64,000 nt of DNA from Bog-473 sp963824195. GTDB lineage: Bacteria; Actinomycetota; Acidimicrobiia; Acidimicrobiales; RAAP-2. Numbering within the stretch: the first letter of the stretch is position 1; each line of letters starts with the position of its first letter. The position numbers and the translations under genes were made by a program. The DNA lies in assembly GCA_963824195.1 (NCBI GenBank), contig CAWGOJ010000012.1, forward strand, positions 55,683 through 119,682. Direction: 5' to 3'. The notes under the pieces were generated by a model that searched no databases, had not been told where the DNA came from, and saw only the letters and a program-made list of their open reading frames with translations. This document shows, piece by piece, positions 8,629-15,367 of this stretch.

Positions 8629-9047
8629 CGGCACAGCGTTGCGTCGTGGTGGGCTACGACGGTTCCACCGATGCGCAGTCCGCCGTGGCCTGGGCCGCCA
8701 GGACCGCCGCTGCCCTGGGCGCCCGCCTGCGTGTCGTGCACGCCGTCGGACTGCTGGAGCACGCGGGAATGGCCGGGCACGCCCCCGTCGATGGAGGCGT
8801 GGCACTCAAGATCGCCTCCGAGGCCGGGCTCGATCCGGGTGCGGTGGAATGGCACGTCGTTGACGGTGACCCGTGCACGGCGATGCTCCGCATGGCTGAG
8901 CCCCCCGAAGTGGCCGCGCTCCTCGTGGTCGGCTCCCGCGGGTCGGGCGGTCACGCCGGCACGCTGCTGGGAAGCACGAGCCTCGAGCTGGCCGAGCACT
9001 CCCCGGTCCCGGTGACGATCGTGCCGACGTCGTACCGCGGCGGCTGA
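8625..9047 (+). CDS. Universal stress protein (UspA family)
   Basis: A single-domain USP of 140 residues with VVVGYDGSTDAQSAVAWAAR at the start and the ATP-loop GSRGSGGHAGTLLGSTS near the end. USPs of this type bind ATP and are prominent in the mycobacterial DosR regulon. The GTG start overlaps the deacetylase stop. In Mycobacterium smegmatis a USP is a known substrate of a Pat-type acetyltransferase, which makes its position behind an acetyltransferase and a deacetylase notable. It converges with the next USP, 5 bp away. Confidence 0.93.
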   Translation: MTAQRCVVVGYDGSTDAQSAVAWAARTAAALGARLRVVHAVGLLEHAGMAGHAPVDGGVALKIASEAGLDPGAVEWHVVDGDPCTAMLRMAEPPEVAALLVVGSRGSGGHAGTLLGSTSLELAEHSPVPVTIVPTSYRGG

Positions 9048-9052
9048 GGCAG

Positions 9053-9475
9053 TCAGCGCACCACGACGACCGAGCAGGTGGCGTGGCGGGTGCAGTACTG
9101 GCTCACCGACCCGATGAGGAGCCCCTGGAACCCGCCGAGGCCCCGTGAGCCCACGACCAGCAGGTCGGCGCCCTTGGCGGCCGCGATCAGCGCGGGTGCG
9201 GGCGCCTGCTCGGAGGTCTCGCCGGTCACGGTCACGTCACCGGCCACCTCGCCCACGTGGGCCATGGCGCGGTCGATCACGTCCTGGGCGCTCTGTTGCA
9301 CCTGGTGCACGGTGGTGGTGAAGGCGTAGCCGAGCGCCATGGGGAACATCCAGGCGCTGACGAGGTGCAGGGCGGCCCCGGTGCGCTGTGCCTCAGCGAC
9401 GGCCCAGTCCAGAGCGCGCTCGGAAGGCGGGGACCCGTCCACCCCGACGACGATCCGGCGCTCTGAGCCCGGCAT
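9053..9475 (-). CDS. Universal stress protein
   Basis: A 140-residue USP domain: RRIVVGVDGSPPSERALDWA at the N-terminus and the nucleotide loop VVGSRGLGGFQGLLIGSVSQ, ending TCSVVVVR. It lies 3 bp downstream of another USP gene (stop to start), and both follow the histidine kinase on the same strand, so a kinase-USP-USP operon is likely. In Mycobacterium tuberculosis devR-devS is also preceded by a USP gene (Rv3134c). Confidence 0.93.
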   Translation of the reverse strand: MPGSERRIVVGVDGSPPSERALDWAVAEAQRTGAALHLVSAWMFPMALGYAFTTTVHQVQQSAQDVIDRAMAHVGEVAGDVTVTGETSEQAPAPALIAAAKGADLLVVGSRGLGGFQGLLIGSVSQYCTRHATCSVVVVR

Positions 9476-9478
9476 GCC

Positions 9479-9925
9479 CTACGACGTTGCCCGGTGCACC
9501 AGGACCGGGCAGTGCGCGTTCGTGGCGCAGTACTCACTGACCGAGCCGATCAGCATCCCGACGAACTCGCCGTGCCCCCGGCTCCCGATGACCAAAAGGT
9601 CCGCACCTTTCGAGGCCTCGACGAGGATCGGTGCCGGGTGCCCGCTGACCACGCGGGGGTCGATGACGAGGTTCGGGTGCTGGGCGCGCACTTGCGCGAC
9701 GGCGGAGTCGAGCCCTTGGCGGACGTCCTCCTCGGGGTCGAAGTCGGAGGGGACGGGTGCTGCCCAGCCGTAGCTCGACGGCCATTCCCACGTCATCACG
9801 ATCTCCAGCGTGCTCGCCGTGAGGTCGGCCTGGCGGGCGGCCCACGACAGGGCGTCGAGCGAGGACGGGGAGCCGTCGATGCCGACGACGATCCTGCCCG
9901 TGCCTGTCGCCTGTTCGGGTGTCAT
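9479..9925 (-). CDS. Universal stress protein
   Basis: A 148-residue USP with RIVVGIDGSPSSLDALSWAA and the ATP loop VIGSRGHGEFVGMLIGSVSE. The ATG at 9925 is chosen because a strong ribosome site (GGAGGAG) precedes it by nine bases; longer in-frame extensions run into the kinase gene. It is 43 bp downstream of the kinase stop and just upstream of a further USP, which suggests co-transcription with the sensor. Confidence 0.93.
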   Translation of the reverse strand: MTPEQATGTGRIVVGIDGSPSSLDALSWAARQADLTASTLEIVMTWEWPSSYGWAAPVPSDFDPEEDVRQGLDSAVAQVRAQHPNLVIDPRVVSGHPAPILVEASKGADLLVIGSRGHGEFVGMLIGSVSEYCATNAHCPVLVHRATS

Positions 9926-9968
9926 TGCTGTCTCTCCTCCTGCGTCGGTGTACCGCCGCCCCTCCCGG

Positions 9969-11102
9969 CTAGCGGCCGAGCGGTACCGTCCACGTGAGCT
10001 GCGTTCCGCCGCCTGGGACGTCGTCGACGGCGAGGGTCCCGTGGAGCTTCTCCGCCCGCCGCCGCAGGTTCGGGAGCCCGAGACCGCCGCTCCCTGACGG
10101 CGCACCGGTGATCCCGACCCCGTCATCGGTGATCGTCAGGCGGCACGACGTGTCGTCCGCCACCACGCTGACCGCCGCCCGCGTCGCGTGGGCGTGCTTG
10201 CCGACGTTGGTGAGGGCCTCCCGGATCGTCGAGAGCAGATGCTCGAGGATCTGCTCGTTGATGGTGGCGTCGAGCGGGCCCTCGAACATCACATCGACCT
10301 CGCAGCCGACCACGGGCTGCAGTTCGCGTGTCAGGTTGGTGATGTCGTCGCGGATGCCGCGGCTGTCGTCGCCCATCCCAAGCTCGTAGATGGTGGAGCG
10401 CACCTGTGCGATGACCCGGTCGATCTCCGCCACCGCACCTCCGAGCTGGTTTGCCGTGGCGGCCGGCAAGCGGGCCGCCACGCCTTGCAGGGTCAGCCCC
10501 AGAGCGAAGAGCCGCTGGATCACCGTGTCGTGGAGATCCCTCGCCATTCGGTCCCGGTCCTCGTAGACGGCCGACCGGCGCACCCGGTCATGGAGCCGAG
10601 CGTTCTCGATCGCGATGCCGGCCGCCAGCGAGAGGGCCCCGACCAGCGCCTGGTCGTCGTGGGTGAACTCCGACCACCCGATCTTGTCGGCCAGGTAGAG
10701 GTTCCCGTAGACCTCGTCGCGCACCTTGATGGGCACGCCCAGGAAGGACGTCATGGGCGGGTGGTCAGCCGGGAAGCCGTAGCTGTCGGGATGGTTGCCG
10801 ATCTCCGGGATGCGCAACGGCTGCGGGTCGGCGATGAGCAACCCGAGGACGCCCCGGCCCGTCGGGCGGGGACCGATGTGCGCCTCCTGCTCCTCGGAGA
10901 GGCCCACCGTGATGAAGTCCGACAGAGCCTGCTTGTCCTCGTCGAGGACGCCGAGCGCCCCGTAGCGTGCTCCGGTCATGGATCGTGCCTCTTCGACCAC
11001 GTGGCGCAGCACCTCGGCCAATTCCAGCTCCGACTCGATCAGCAGGGTCGCCTCGAGCACCCTCCGGAGCTTGGTCGGATCCTCGATCGCACGGAACGGC
11101 AC
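9969..11102 (-). CDS. devS: GAF-domain sensor histidine kinase, DevS/DosS-like
   Basis: The 377-residue protein has one GAF domain (about 15-170), a HisKA_3 dimerisation helix with H191 (RMARDLHDTVIQRLFALGL) and a HATPase domain (N box EALTNVGKHAHA, G box DDGVGI and GGLGLPNLRRRAE). DosS/DosT carry two GAF domains, the first holding heme; here only one is present, and it keeps the GAF-A signature HPDSYGFPADHPPMTSFLG. Heme binding cannot be confirmed from sequence. It is divergent from the response regulator with 72 bp between, so the pair is very likely a two-component system sensing oxygen, NO or redox state. Confidence 0.9.
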   Translation of the reverse strand: MPFRAIEDPTKLRRVLEATLLIESELELAEVLRHVVEEARSMTGARYGALGVLDEDKQALSDFITVGLSEEQEAHIGPRPTGRGVLGLLIADPQPLRIPEIGNHPDSYGFPADHPPMTSFLGVPIKVRDEVYGNLYLADKIGWSEFTHDDQALVGALSLAAGIAIENARLHDRVRRSAVYEDRDRMARDLHDTVIQRLFALGLTLQGVAARLPAATANQLGGAVAEIDRVIAQVRSTIYELGMGDDSRGIRDDITNLTRELQPVVGCEVDVMFEGPLDATINEQILEHLLSTIREALTNVGKHAHATRAAVSVVADDTSCRLTITDDGVGITGAPSGSGGLGLPNLRRRAEKLHGTLAVDDVPGGGTQLTWTVPLGR

Positions 11103-11174
11103 GAATTGAGCTTACCCATGCCCCCGAGCAGCGCAGTCCGCAGCGAATCGCAGGGACCTCCCCGAGGTGGGAGA

Positions 11175-11855
11175 ATGAAGCCCGTGAGTCTGGGCGTGTT
11201 CCTCCTCGACGACCATGAGGTGGTCAGGACGGGCCTGCGCGCGCTCCTCGAAGCGAGCGACGACATCAAGGTCGTCGGCGAGGCGGGCACTGTGGCCGAG
11301 GCCCTGGCCCGGATTCCGCCCACCAAGCCCGACGTTGCCATCCTCGACGTGCGGCTGCCCGACGGGAGCGGGGTCGAGGTCTGTCGGGAGATCAGGTCGA
11401 ACTCCCCGGAGATCGCGTGCGTCATGTTGACCTCGTACGCCGACGACGAGGCGCTCATCGCCTCCATCATGGCGGGGGCGGCCGGCTACGTGCTCAAACA
11501 GGTGGGCAGCCTCGACCTCCTCGACACCATCCGCCGCGCCGGGGCGGGGCAGTCGCTGCTCGATCCCGCGCTGACCGAGCGGGTCCTCGAGCGTCTGCGC
11601 GACGGGCCCAAGGTCGACCCCCGCATTGCCAGCCTCACCCCGCAGGAGCGCCGGATCCTCGATCTGATCGCGGAGGGGTACACGAACCGCCAGATTGCCG
11701 AGACCATGTTCCTGGCCGAGAAGACGGTGAAGAACTACGTGTCGAACCTGCTCGCCAAGCTCGGCATGGAGCGCCGGACCCAGGCCGCCACGTTCGCCGC
11801 CCGCCTCAACGAGCGGTCGGCGCAGGAGTCGCGCACCGACGCCACCGGCACCTGA
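11175..11855 (+). CDS. devR: NarL/LuxR-family response regulator, DosR/DevR-like
   Basis: The 226-residue regulator has a receiver domain with acidic pocket D12-D13 and phospho-acceptor D58 (DVAILDVRLPDGSG), then a LuxR helix-turn-helix. The segment MFLAEKTVKNYVSNLLAKLG, and MERRTQAA after it, is nearly identical to the mycobacterial DosR C-terminus, including the DNA-reading K-x2-K-N residues. It should therefore bind the same palindrome, which is indeed scattered around it. Either ATG 11175 or GTG 11184 could start it; both follow GGTGGGAG. It stands alone on its strand and is divergent from the cognate kinase. Confidence 0.92.
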   Translation: MKPVSLGVFLLDDHEVVRTGLRALLEASDDIKVVGEAGTVAEALARIPPTKPDVAILDVRLPDGSGVEVCREIRSNSPEIACVMLTSYADDEALIASIMAGAAGYVLKQVGSLDLLDTIRRAGAGQSLLDPALTERVLERLRDGPKVDPRIASLTPQERRILDLIAEGYTNRQIAETMFLAEKTVKNYVSNLLAKLGMERRTQAATFAARLNERSAQESRTDATGT

Positions 11856-11864
11856 GGTCGCCCG

Positions 11865-12218
11865 TCACCGGGAACTCTCTGGGACGGGTTCCTCGGCCTC
11901 GACGGCGACCTCCAGGCTGATCCCGAGCTCGCGCAACGCGATCTCGAGGCGCTCGCGCTCCTGGTGGGGTTGTTCGAAGCGGCCCGGGTCGGTGTCGATC
12001 CCGACCATCCGTGCCAGTTCCAAGAGGGCGACGTCGTAGCCGATCTGCAGCGCCAGGACGACGGGGACGGTGTCGGGATCCACGCCCTTGGGCACCCCTT
12101 CCTCGAGCTCGCGGCGGCACCGCAGCACCTCGTCGAGTGGGTTGCGCTCGGTCGCGCCTGATCCGGAGGACGGGAGCTGGCCGAAGGCGGCCTCGAGAAG
12201 TTGGGTGTACATCGACAT
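11865..12218 (-). CDS. Hypothetical protein (117 aa, acidic helical)
   Basis: I do not recognise this protein. From ATG 12218 it begins MSMYTQLLEAAFGQLPS and continues with LDEVLRCRRELEEGVPKGVD, then a predicted helical C-terminal half rich in Glu, Leu and Arg (RERLEIALRELGISLEVAVE). The codon pattern is strongly GC3 biased, as in its neighbours, so it is probably expressed. It converges on the devR gene 9 bp away. Its upstream gap contains the operator at 12398, about 180 bp off. Confidence 0.6.
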   Translation of the reverse strand: MSMYTQLLEAAFGQLPSSGSGATERNPLDEVLRCRRELEEGVPKGVDPDTVPVVLALQIGYDVALLELARMVGIDTDPGRFEQPHQERERLEIALRELGISLEVAVEAEEPVPESSR

Positions 12219-12397
12219 TTGGTGACTCCAGTGAGATCCCATCGATCGCGTGCCAACTGAGAGCGGCACCGTGTGGGTCCTGCTCCTTTCGCTCGTGGTC
12301 TGTCGTAGCGCCCATTCGGGACGCGAGAAAGCATGCGCCCACCAACCAGGTCCTGTGCAGGGCCGGAGGTCACAAGGGTTCAGCCGGCATCCCGAGT

Positions 12398-12413
12398 GTG
12401 ACCTTCGGCCCTA
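12398..12413 (+). promoter_or_regulatory. DosR/DevR-like operator
   Basis: GTGACCTTCGGCCCTA lies 80 bp before the STAS gene start within a 275 bp gap. It fits GGGAC-N4-GGCCC with one mismatch, and 13 of 16 bases equal the site at 14617. Confidence 0.65.
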
Positions 12414-12493
12414 CTCGTGGCGCGGCGCGGCGCCGAGAATTTCCCCCAGCGGTGCCGGCGTAGCCGGCGTGCCGCATTACGAACGGAGCCAGA

Positions 12494-12847
12494 GTGATCC
12501 TTCTCGACGAGTCGACGTTGGAGGCGGCCAGCGGATCCGGGCCGGAGGTCGGCTCCATCCGCGAGCTGGTCGACGGGGCCTGGCGCAACGATGTGGCGCT
12601 CGAGATGTGGATCGACGTGACTTCGGAGCCCGTTGCCATCCGGCTCGCCGGGGTGCTCGACGAGTCAACGGGGGCCAATCTTCTCAACGTGGTCGCGGAC
12701 TGCGTGGCCGAGGGGCAGAAGGACTTCCATCTCGACACCAGCGCGCTGCACATTTGCGGCACGGGCTGGCAGGTGATGGAGCGGATCCGTCGGCAGATCC
12801 ATGGTGCCGGCGGGCGGATGCACTGGGATCGCGACGCGCCCGCGTAG
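12494..12847 (+). CDS. STAS-domain protein (anti-sigma factor antagonist-like)
   Basis: The 117-residue protein shows a STAS fold from about residue 38: PVAIRLAGVLDESTGANLL, then DFHLDTSALHICGTGWQVM. The usual D-S phospho-site region reads DTSALHICG, so a serine is present at the helix start. Such proteins act as antagonists of anti-sigma factors or as small sensory domains. It starts at GTG 12494, 80 bp after a DosR-like operator, and is followed 11 bp later by the kinase-AAA gene, suggesting a two-gene transcript. Confidence 0.75.
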   Translation: MILLDESTLEAASGSGPEVGSIRELVDGAWRNDVALEMWIDVTSEPVAIRLAGVLDESTGANLLNVVADCVAEGQKDFHLDTSALHICGTGWQVMERIRRQIHGAGGRMHWDRDAPA

Positions 12848-12858
12848 CCGCCGCCAGC

Positions 12859-14328
12859 GTGACTGACGATCCGAGGACCCCACCGGTGCGGGTCGTCGAG
12901 ACCCACATCTCCGTGCTCGTGTTCGTGGGGGACCGTGTCTACAAACTCCGCAAGCCGGTCCATTTCGATTTCCTCGACTTCACCGACCGCGCGGTCCGGG
13001 AGGCCGATTGCCGGCGCGAGGTGGAACTGAACCGCCGGCTGGCGCCCGACGTCTACCTGGGCGTGGCCGACATCGAGATGGACGGCGTGGCGATCGACCA
13101 CATGGTGGTGATGCGCGCGCTGCCCGAGGAGCGGCGGCTGGCCACACTCGTGCGGTCGGGCGGCGACGTGGCGGGCTGGTTGGAGCAGGTTGCGACGACC
13201 CTCGTCTCGTTCCACGCTGGTGCCCGACGATCCCCCGCCATCTCCGGAGCGGCCACCGAGCGGGCCCTGGAAGCCACGTGGGAAGCCAACTTCGAGGAGA
13301 CACAGCGCTTCGTTGGCACCGTCCTCGACCCTTCGTGGGACCAGGAGATCCACGCCACGACCTCTCGCTGGTTGCGCACCCACGCGGCGCTGCTGGACCG
13401 TCGCATCACCTCGGGATGGGTCTGCGACGGCCACGGCGACCTCCAGGCCGAGGACATCTTCTGCCTCGACGACGGCGTGCGCATCCTCGACTGCATCGAG
13501 TTCTCCGACCAGCTCCGCTACGGCGACGTGTGCGCGGACGTCGCCTTCCTCGCCATGGACCTCGAACGCCTCGGACGACGCGATGCGAGCGAGCGCTTCG
13601 TCCTCGACTACGAGTCGCAGGCGGGGGAGGATCTCCCGAGGCCGCTCCTGCACCATTACATCGCCCAGCGCGCCTATGTGCGGGCCAAGGTGGCGTGCCT
13701 GCAGTTCGAGCAGGGGGTCGAGGGCTGCGATCGCGCCGCGCGCGAGCTGCACGCGTTGTCCCTGCGCCACCTGCGCCGGGCCCGGCAGGCCCTGGTACTG
13801 GTGGGCGGCCTCCCGGGCTCAGGGAAGAGCACGCTGGCCGCCGGGCTGGCCGCCGAGACCGGGTGGGCACTCCTGCGCTCGGACGAGGTTCGCCTGGAAT
13901 TGCAGCCCCCGCAAGGCTCCCGAACGCCCGAAGCGCCCGAACCCGGACGCTATGCACCGGAAGCCGTCGGTGCCGTCTACGAGGATCTGGTGCGCCGGGC
14001 CGGGCGCCACCTCGACGAGGGTGAGCCGGTCATCCTGGACGCATCGTGGATCGACGCCGGATGGCGCGCCGCGGCAGCGCGGGTCGCCGCCGACACCGGG
14101 AGCGAGCTTCTGGAGCTCTGCTGCACCTGCGACGACTCCGTGGCGGCGGAGCGCATGGACACGCGCCGGCGCGCCGGCGGTGGCGTCTCCGAGGCCACGC
14201 CGCAGATCCGGGACGCCATGGCCCAGAGGATGGTTGCCTGGCCGTCGGCCATCACGGTTGACACCTCGGGCCGTACCCCGGCCGAATGCGTCTCGTGGGC
14301 CCTCCGGGAGCTCGCCGCCCACGCGTGA
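12859..14328 (+). CDS. Aminoglycoside phosphotransferase-like plus AAA kinase protein (Rv2004c-like)
   Basis: A 489-residue two-domain protein. Residues ~10-300 resemble a kinase/APH fold (VYKLRKPVHFDFLDFT, the catalytic CDGHGDLQAEDIFCLDDG, and ILDCIEFSDQLRYGDVCADV). Residues ~310-489 form a P-loop kinase with Walker A GLPGSGKST at about 317-325. The same architecture is found in Rv2004c of Mycobacterium tuberculosis, a DosR-regulon member of unknown substrate. The GTG at 12859 leaves 11 bp after the STAS gene; longer versions would overlap that gene. Function is not established; a small-molecule phosphotransferase is plausible. Confidence 0.88.
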   Translation: MTDDPRTPPVRVVETHISVLVFVGDRVYKLRKPVHFDFLDFTDRAVREADCRREVELNRRLAPDVYLGVADIEMDGVAIDHMVVMRALPEERRLATLVRSGGDVAGWLEQVATTLVSFHAGARRSPAISGAATERALEATWEANFEETQRFVGTVLDPSWDQEIHATTSRWLRTHAALLDRRITSGWVCDGHGDLQAEDIFCLDDGVRILDCIEFSDQLRYGDVCADVAFLAMDLERLGRRDASERFVLDYESQAGEDLPRPLLHHYIAQRAYVRAKVACLQFEQGVEGCDRAARELHALSLRHLRRARQALVLVGGLPGSGKSTLAAGLAAETGWALLRSDEVRLELQPPQGSRTPEAPEPGRYAPEAVGAVYEDLVRRAGRHLDEGEPVILDASWIDAGWRAAAARVAADTGSELLELCCTCDDSVAAERMDTRRRAGGGVSEATPQIRDAMAQRMVAWPSAITVDTSGRTPAECVSWALRELAAHA

Positions 14329-14331
14329 GGA

Positions 14332-14345
14332 GGGACTTAGGTCCC
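14332..14345 (+). promoter_or_regulatory. DosR/DevR-like palindromic operator
   Basis: GGGACTTAGGTCCC is the closest site in the window to the DosR consensus GGGACTWWAGTCCC, with five-base arms GGGAC/GTCCC and the same spacing. It lies three bases past the stop of the kinase-AAA gene and 94 bp before the small ORF at 14440. A second site follows at 14355. Confidence 0.7.
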
Positions 14346-14354
14346 ATGGATGTG

Positions 14355-14370
14355 GAGGCGTTCGGCCCTA
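14355..14370 (+). promoter_or_regulatory. Second DosR/DevR-like operator
   Basis: GAGGCGTTCGGCCCTA shares the 3' half TTCGGCCCTA with the sites at 12398 and 14617 and lies 69 bp before the ATG of the 49-residue protein. The tandem pair resembles double boxes known at strong DosR promoters. Confidence 0.55.
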
Positions 14371-14439
14371 CAAGCCGGGACTCGGACGCGGTCCAATGCG
14401 GGAGGCGGCACCCGGCCGCCCGGAGCACAGGAGAAGGCC

Positions 14440-14589
14440 ATGCATCATTCCACGCCACACCGGACCACACGCACGACGCACCGCACCCAGCGCCCGTCGC
14501 TCAGTCCGTACGTCGTCGAAGACACGGCACTCACGCTCTCGGACATCCGCCAGGCGCGCGCCCAGGGTGAGGTCGCCGCCCGCCGGTAG
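14440..14589 (+). CDS. Small basic protein, 49 aa, unknown
   Basis: The predicted protein starts MHHSTPHRTTRTTHRTQRP and ends SPYVVEDTALTLSDIRQARAQ plus a short basic tail. The N-terminal half is rich in His, Thr and Arg and likely disordered; the C-terminal half may form one helix. A ribosome site (AGGAGAAGG) lies three bases upstream. Two DosR-like operators occur 69 and 94 bp before the ATG, which supports a real and regulated gene. I recognise no family. Confidence 0.6.
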   Translation: MHHSTPHRTTRTTHRTQRPSLSPYVVEDTALTLSDIRQARAQGEVAARR

Positions 14590-14616
14590 CGGTGGAGAAC
14601 GGCCACGGGTGGAGTG

Positions 14617-14632
14617 GGGACGTTCGGCCCTA
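14617..14632 (+). promoter_or_regulatory. DosR/DevR-like operator
   Basis: GGGACGTTCGGCCCTA matches the GGGAC-N4-GGCCC form exactly and lies 75 bp before the ATG of the 112-residue protein, a spacing like that of the other sites here (62-80 bp). Confidence 0.7.
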
Positions 14633-14707
14633 TTTCCGGACCGGTACCGGGGACACGCTGAATGTGGCCATGAGGCCTGATCCCATCGACAGAGAAGGAG
14701 GATCGTC

Positions 14708-15046
14708 ATGTCGAACGTGTCGGCAGACCCTGGCGGTACGGCGGCCGCCCCGGAGCAGCAGAAGTCGGAGGTCGTCGATTCGATGACCGGGACCGTGGAC
14801 CAGTGGAAGGCCCGGATCGACGAGCTCAAGGTCCAAGTGGACCTGGCCAAGCTCGATGCCCGTGAGCGGGCGACCAAGCAGCTCGACATTGCGCAGAATG
14901 CCTGCCTCGCCGCCTACTCGAAGCTCCGGGACGCCCGCCATGACGCGGCGGTGAACGCGGACACGCTCCGTGACGGTGTGCAGAAGCTCCTCCACGACGT
15001 CAAAGAGGCTTTCGAGGCGGCGCAGGCCGTCATCTCCCGGGGCTGA
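14708..15046 (+). CDS. Helical protein, 112 aa, unknown (apolipoprotein-like coiled coil)
   Basis: After ~20 flexible residues the chain is one long amphipathic helix region (DSMTGTVDQWKARIDELKVQ, LAKLDARERATKQLD, LHDVKEAFEAAQAVISRG). It has no cysteine-rich or membrane segment. A strong ribosome site (GAAGGAGG) precedes the ATG by about six bases. It sits 75 bp after a near-perfect DosR-like operator. The composition resembles small coiled-coil stress proteins, but I cannot assign a family. Confidence 0.75.
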   Translation: MSNVSADPGGTAAAPEQQKSEVVDSMTGTVDQWKARIDELKVQVDLAKLDARERATKQLDIAQNACLAAYSKLRDARHDAAVNADTLRDGVQKLLHDVKEAFEAAQAVISRG

Positions 15047-15061
15047 CGCGGGGAGATGAGG

Positions 15062-15262
15062 TCAGCTGGTGGGGCGACCAGTGTGCTCGATCGTGGCGTC
15101 GCTGCCGGGGGAGAAGAGTGTCTCGTGCCCGCTGTCGTCCCATCGGACCAGGTACGGCGCCCCACCGTCGGAGCCCCGGACCTCGAGGACATGGCACGCC
15201 CGCACCGGCTGGCCCACGTGATGACCGCGCACAATGATCTGGTCTCCAACCTCGGCGTCCAT
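15062..15262 (-). CDS. DUF1918 domain protein
   Basis: The 66-residue protein reads MDAEVGDQIIVRGHHVGQPV followed by YLVRWDDSGHETLFSPGSDA, the DUF1918 signature. The fold is a small beta barrel of unknown role found mostly in Actinobacteria, often near stress genes. Upstream on its strand, 51 bp from the start, lies a DosR-like operator (15314-15328) in the gap shared with the FtsX permease. It is convergent with the 112-residue protein gene. Confidence 0.88.
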   Translation of the reverse strand: MDAEVGDQIIVRGHHVGQPVRACHVLEVRGSDGGAPYLVRWDDSGHETLFSPGSDATIEHTGRPTS

Positions 15263-15313
15263 GGCTGCTCCTTCCCCGCCCTCTCATCATCGAGCCACCG
15301 TGGATCCTGAAAC

Positions 15314-15328
15314 AGGGCCGAAGGTCCT
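15314..15328 (-). promoter_or_regulatory. DosR/DevR-like operator, minus orientation
   Basis: On the minus strand the site reads AGGACCTTCGGCCCT. It lies in the divergent gap between the DUF1918 gene (51 bp) and the FtsX permease (39 bp), so it could control either or both. Confidence 0.65.
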
Positions 15329-15367
15329 GCCCTGCGCATGGTCGGCTCTCGCCGTGGAGGAGGTCGG

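Noticed and set aside
10188..11174. Long in-frame extension upstream of the devR start
   Set aside because: It is the antisense of the histidine kinase gene, and homology to response regulators begins only at 11175.
12250..12858. Extension of the kinase-AAA frame to the left
   Set aside because: It overlaps the STAS gene in another frame and has no homology; GTG 12859 fits better.
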